From JBCCSZ01 sp039199225 (GTDB lineage Bacteria > Bacteroidota > Bacteroidia > Chitinophagales > Saprospiraceae): DNA of 11,199 bases. Every line of letters begins with the position of its first letter. Positions within the stretch are counted from its first letter, which is position 1. The translations under genes and the position numbers were made by a program. Below the pieces are notes generated by a model. That model was given only the letters and a program-made list of their open reading frames with translations, did not search any database and was not told the DNA's origin. The stretch spans positions 1 through 11,199 of the forward strand of contig JBCCSZ010000259.1 of NCBI GenBank assembly GCA_039199225.1, read 5' to 3'. This document shows positions 8,647 through 11,199 of the stretch, in pieces.

Positions 8647-9174
8647 TTAGGACGTTGTTTCTGTCTTGGTCTTATTCAGCGTAAGCTCAACTTTTTTGAT
8701 TTCGATGACTTCTTTAAATCTGTTGAGAATAAAAGTATCCGATGGTTCAAACTTTACACCGACGTCAAGCGAGAAATCCGTTTTTTGAGCAGTCTTAGAT
8801 TTTTTGACATCCAACTTCGTCAAGGTCAAATTTCCTTTTGCAGCATTGGTCAAATCTTCATTTTCTACACCAAAAGATTTCAAAGCTGTCGCCATGTTAA
8901 AAGTCGGTGGATTGTCGGTATCTACTCGGAATTCGAGCGTTTTCTTGCCATCCTCCTCTTTTGACTCTCCGTAAATGACACTTGGTTGCGGCGCCGGAGT
9001 CACGGTATCGTCCTTACAAATAAAAGCTTCAATTCTAAAAGTGAAAGTACTCTTTTCTGTTGCATTGGTCACATCGGCCGCATCCAAACGAGCAGAGCGG
9101 AGTGCTTTTCGTCCTCTGGTTTTTGCAGGTGTTTTCGCACTGCTTCGCGTGCTGGTTTTTTTTCTAGTTGCCAT
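8647..9174 (-). CDS. 175-aa protein: histone H1-like basic tail plus small operon-shared module
   Basis: Residues 1-30 contain 11 Lys/Arg, 9 Ser/Thr and no acidic residue, with PAKT- and TRKKTSTR-type runs like the tails of bacterial H1-like proteins. From residue 42 a folded module begins: STFTFRIEA (42-50), a helix ending in LKSFGVENEDL (98-108), a strand pair LTLTKLDV ... DFSLDVGVKF (116-142) and FKEVIEIKKVELTL (153-166). The same order recurs in the 118-aa protein upstream and at residues 16-105 of the 1309-aa protein downstream. The start ATG (9172-9174) is 36 bp after the previous stop and is preceded by an A-rich stretch without SD. The basic tail could bind nucleic acid or another polyanion, or serve as a disordered tether; nothing in the module itself indicates DNA binding. 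Family unknown. Confidence 0.85.
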   Translation of the reverse strand: MATRKKTSTRSSAKTPAKTRGRKALRSARLDAADVTNATEKSTFTFRIEAFICKDDTVTPAPQPSVIYGESKEEDGKKTLEFRVDTDNPPTFNMATALKSFGVENEDLTNAAKGNLTLTKLDVKKSKTAQKTDFSLDVGVKFEPSDTFILNRFKEVIEIKKVELTLNKTKTETTS

Positions 9175-9210
9175 TGAATTATTTTTATGGGTTAAAGATT
9201 TTATAGGATT

Positions 9211-9567
9211 TCATGGAAGTTGCTCTTCTGCAGGTTCGATAATGTTAGCGGTGGTGCGAATATCAAGGGTTGACTGCTCCAATGCTATGATGTCTGGAAA
9301 AGGATGAAATAAATTACTGAAATCTACCTGTAGGCTCAGCAGCACTTCTGCAGGAGCAGCATTTCGATTGTACTCAAGTGCTTGGAGCGTGATGAGATTT
9401 GGAAGGTAATCAATTACGTGAGTCGGCAACGCCAAGGTATCTGCCAACTCGGAAAAAATACTTTTCTTGGAAATACCGCCTTTGGGTTGCACGAGTTTAA
9501 AGTGGTTATCTGTTCCTGTAACCAGCTCTAAATCCAGTGAAACATTCTTAAAGAGTTTGACCAACAA
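9211..9567 (-). CDS. 118-aa single-module protein with probable TTG start
   Basis: First gene of the run. Apart from the TTG initiator there is no methionine codon in the frame, which opens after a TAG at 9607-9609. TTG at 9565-9567 (or the adjacent TTG at 9562-9564) is the only reasonable start. The protein lines up with the module of the 175-aa protein over its full length: strand VSLDLELV (9-16), helix ELADTLALP (40-48), strand pair ITLQALEY ... LLSLQVDF (59-83) and FPDIIALEQSTLDI (90-103). The 23-residue block 59-81 aligns without gaps to 116-138 of that protein. This suggests a complete domain, not a random ORF or a remnant. No signal peptide and no known function. The start is uncertain; a 5'-truncated gene remains possible. 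Confidence 0.7.
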   Translation of the reverse strand: MLVKLFKNVSLDLELVTGTDNHFKLVQPKGGISKKSIFSELADTLALPTHVIDYLPNLITLQALEYNRNAAPAEVLLSLQVDFSNLFHPFPDIIALEQSTLDIRTTANIIEPAEEQLP

Positions 9568-9590
9568 GGCTTGAGGTTTATTCGATTTGA

Positions 9591-9620
9591 GATAGTAATA
9601 TAGAAACTATTATTAATATC
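9591..9620. repeat. Imperfect 30-bp inverted repeat upstream of the operon
   Basis: The arms GATAGTAATATAG (9591-9603) and CTATTATTAATATC (9607-9620) pair around an AAA loop. Four outer pairs are followed by one mismatch, four pairs, a one-base bulge and four inner pairs. There is no T-run on either side, so it is a poor intrinsic terminator in both directions. It sits 24 bp before the TTG start of the first operon gene and covers the -10 and spacer of the promoter candidate, which is where an operator would be expected. A/T-richness makes a chance origin possible. Confidence 0.45.
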
Positions 9621-9624
9621 TCAA
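9597..9624 (-). promoter_or_regulatory. Candidate promoter of the six-gene operon
   Basis: Read on the minus strand, TTGAGA (9619-9624) and TATATT (9597-9602) are separated by 16 bp, each one mismatch from the sigma70 consensus. Transcription would begin near 9590, giving a leader of about 20-25 nt before the TTG start. Bacteroidota normally use a different consensus (TTTG and TAnnTTTG), and I found no good match to that here, so this remains a weak call. I found no intrinsic terminator between the transporter stop (9713) and the operon, so read-through from the transporter is also possible. Confidence 0.3.
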
Positions 9625-9712
9625 CAATAAATGGGGAAAACTTTTGATCCAACTAATTCGCCTCTGCCTGCTTACTAATTGCAAATCTCTAATCCACCAT
9701 TTTCACCTGCGC

Positions 9713-11199
9713 CTATCCTTGAATGTAAACCTGTGCCGTGAGTACCGCCATCGTAAACAAGGTCAGTATCAAAAGCAGTGGCATCACAAATCGCAGCCAC
9801 TTATCGTAGGTCACGTTGACCATCGCCAAAGAAGCGAGAATCAAACCGGTCGGCGTTATAAAAGCCATCAAGCCCATACCATATTGATAAGCATTCACGA
9901 TGAACTCCCGACTGACACTGACCACATCGCCAAGCGGTGCCATGATGGGCATCGACAAAACGGCCATCCCCGAAGAAGAAGGAATAAAAAACGAAAGGCC
10001 AGCATATAAAAACAACATCAAATTAATAAAAATACCCTTTGGTGTTCCCTCCACGATGTTCGATGAATACTGCAACAAACTATCGCTGATGAGACCGTCT
10101 TCCATCAACACAGTAACACCGCGCGCCAAGCCGATGATGAGGGCCACACTCAATAAATCATTGGCGCCCTTGACGAATTCTGCTACAAATGTTTTTTCGC
10201 CCATCCAGGCAATCACACCAATCAAAACCGATCCGACAAAGAAAACAGTCGTCATTTCCATAAACCACCAATCGAGTTTGGAAACGCCATAAATCATCAC
10301 CACAAAGCAAGTGATGAAGGCCAACAAAATCAAACGAATGCGATTGTTGAAGTTATTGGCAGCCGCTTCTCCTTTGGTTCCAAACTGTTTTTCGATGGCC
10401 TCCTTTTGATCAAAGATGATCGACTTGGAAGGGTCTTTCTTTACCTTTTGCGCATAGCGAATGATGTACCACAAACAGATGCTCGTTCCGGCTGTCAGCA
10501 TAAACAATCGACCATAGATGCCTGTGGTCCAATTGATGCCTGCCGAATCCGAAGCGATGATGGCACTAAAGGGATTGACCGTCGAACACATCGTCCCGAT
10601 GGAAGAACCAATGTAAATGGCTGCCAAGGCCACCATGGCATCGTAACCTGCGGCCAAAAATACGGGAACCAAAATCGGATAAAAGGCGATGGTTTCTTCC
10701 GCCAACCCAAAGGTGGTTCCACCCACCGCAATGAGACTGGTAATGAAAACAATGAGCAAGGCTTCGCGTCCTTTGAGGGTTTTGGCCAGCCAGGCCACCC
10801 CAGCATCAAAAGCACCACTGTAGTTGACCACACCGATAAATCCGCCGATGATGAGGACGAATAAAATGACATCAATGGCTTTTGTAATGCCTTGCAGGGG
10901 CGATTGTATAAAAGCAACAAGACCCTGCGGCCTAGGCTCCAACCGATGATACGTACCGGGGATGCCCACCGGCTTCCAGATGTCTCCTTCCGTAAATTTT
11001 TCGAGCGGAATTTTGATGCCCAGTTGATCCAAGCTTTCCTGTGTGGCGGGATATACTTTGTCGCCATCTTTGGCTTTGTGGACAAACTGGTTCTTTTCCT
11101 TTTCGTAGGCCAGGCGCTCAAAAGCACCAGCGGGAATCAACCAAGTGAGACCTGCCACGAAGGCAGCAATAATCAGCAAGACGGTGAGGGCCGTCGGAA
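9713..11199 (-). CDS. YfcC/DcuC-family membrane transporter, N-terminus outside window
   Basis: This is a polytopic inner-membrane transporter of the YfcC family (DcuC-like, ion transporter superfamily). Members are variously annotated as basic amino acid antiporters or C4-dicarboxylate carriers; the substrate cannot be told from sequence. The frame stays open to the right edge: the six codons before the TTG at 11177-11179 read PTALTV and continue the first membrane segment, so that TTG is an internal Leu codon and only a few dozen residues should be missing. Numbering from the first full codon, diagnostic motifs are GGTTFGLAEETIAFYPILVP (159-178), IYIGSSIGTMCSTVNPFS (194-211) and SFFIPSSSGMAVLSMP (402-417). 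About eleven to twelve hydrophobic segments are visible, with a soluble loop at about 30-85 between the first two. The stop is TAG at 9713-9715. It is separated from the operon by 145 bp and is probably functionally unrelated. Confidence 0.92.
   Translation of the reverse strand, partial: PTALTVLLIIAAFVAGLTWLIPAGAFERLAYEKEKNQFVHKAKDGDKVYPATQESLDQLGIKIPLEKFTEGDIWKPVGIPGTYHRLEPRPQGLVAFIQSPLQGITKAIDVILFVLIIGGFIGVVNYSGAFDAGVAWLAKTLKGREALLIVFITSLIAVGGTTFGLAEETIAFYPILVPVFLAAGYDAMVALAAIYIGSSIGTMCSTVNPFSAIIASDSAGINWTTGIYGRLFMLTAGTSICLWYIIRYAQKVKKDPSKSIIFDQKEAIEKQFGTKGEAAANNFNNRIRLILLAFITCFVVMIYGVSKLDWWFMEMTTVFFVGSVLIGVIAWMGEKTFVAEFVKGANDLLSVALIIGLARGVTVLMEDGLISDSLLQYSSNIVEGTPKGIFINLMLFLYAGLSFFIPSSSGMAVLSMPIMAPLGDVVSVSREFIVNAYQYGMGLMAFITPTGLILASLAMVNVTYDKWLRFVMPLLLILTLFTMAVLTAQVYIQG

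Noticed and set aside
7977..8684. Plus-strand ORF of 235 codons
   Set aside because: It lies antisense within the DUF6603 gene, has low-complexity Leu/Phe/Arg composition and no motif. The minus frame is continuous, motif-rich and fits the operon spacing.
9608..9712. Intrinsic terminator after the transporter gene
   Set aside because: No GC-rich stem followed by a T-run was found on the minus strand between the transporter stop and the operon; the only palindrome nearby is A/T-rich and lacks a T-tract.
10495..11127. Second minus-strand ORF of 210 codons inside the transporter
   Set aside because: It is a Trp/Arg/Ser-rich frame-shifted reading of the transporter gene. The YfcC motifs are all in the other frame.
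11177..11179. TTG as the start of the transporter
   Set aside because: The frame remains open to the window edge and the preceding codons continue the first hydrophobic segment, so the true start lies outside the window.

Overview
The window looks like a piece of a Bacteroidota chromosome, perhaps a Saprospiraceae-like marine or freshwater lineage. The phylum call rests on two things. None of the minus-strand genes has a recognisable Shine-Dalgarno sequence; their starts follow A/T-rich stretches instead. The antiporter sequence also resembles YfcC proteins of that group. The genus is a guess. No rRNA, tRNA, CRISPR array, insertion sequence or phage integrase was seen.

Layout: every gene lies on the minus strand, so the window is read from right to left. 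At the right edge is the 3' part of a YfcC/DcuC-type membrane transporter (9713-11199, start outside the window). A 145-bp gap follows, holding an imperfect 30-bp palindrome (9591-9620) that overlaps a sigma70-like promoter candidate. Then comes an uninterrupted run of six tightly packed genes with gaps of 36, 7, 6, 22 and 2 bp: a 118-aa protein with a TTG start (9211-9567), a 175-aa protein with a basic tail (8647-9174), a 1309-aa DUF6603 protein (4710-8639), a 528-aa protein (3117-4703), a 392-aa protein (1916-3094), and a large protein of at least 637 aa that runs off the left edge (1-1913). The last has no stop codon inside the window and would be missed by a search for closed ORFs.

How they may work together: the spacing indicates one transcription unit, and its product is probably a multi-protein assembly of unknown function built around the DUF6603 protein. 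The two small proteins and the N-terminus of the DUF6603 protein appear to share one small module, so the first part of the operon looks like a module that was duplicated and then fused to a much larger protein. The three downstream proteins have strongly patterned, family-like motifs but no enzyme signature that I can name. None of the proteins with a visible N-terminus has a signal peptide or a convincing transmembrane helix. They are therefore either cytoplasmic or exported by a route without a Sec signal. The transporter is most likely an unrelated neighbour. This operon is the candidate undescribed system of the window.
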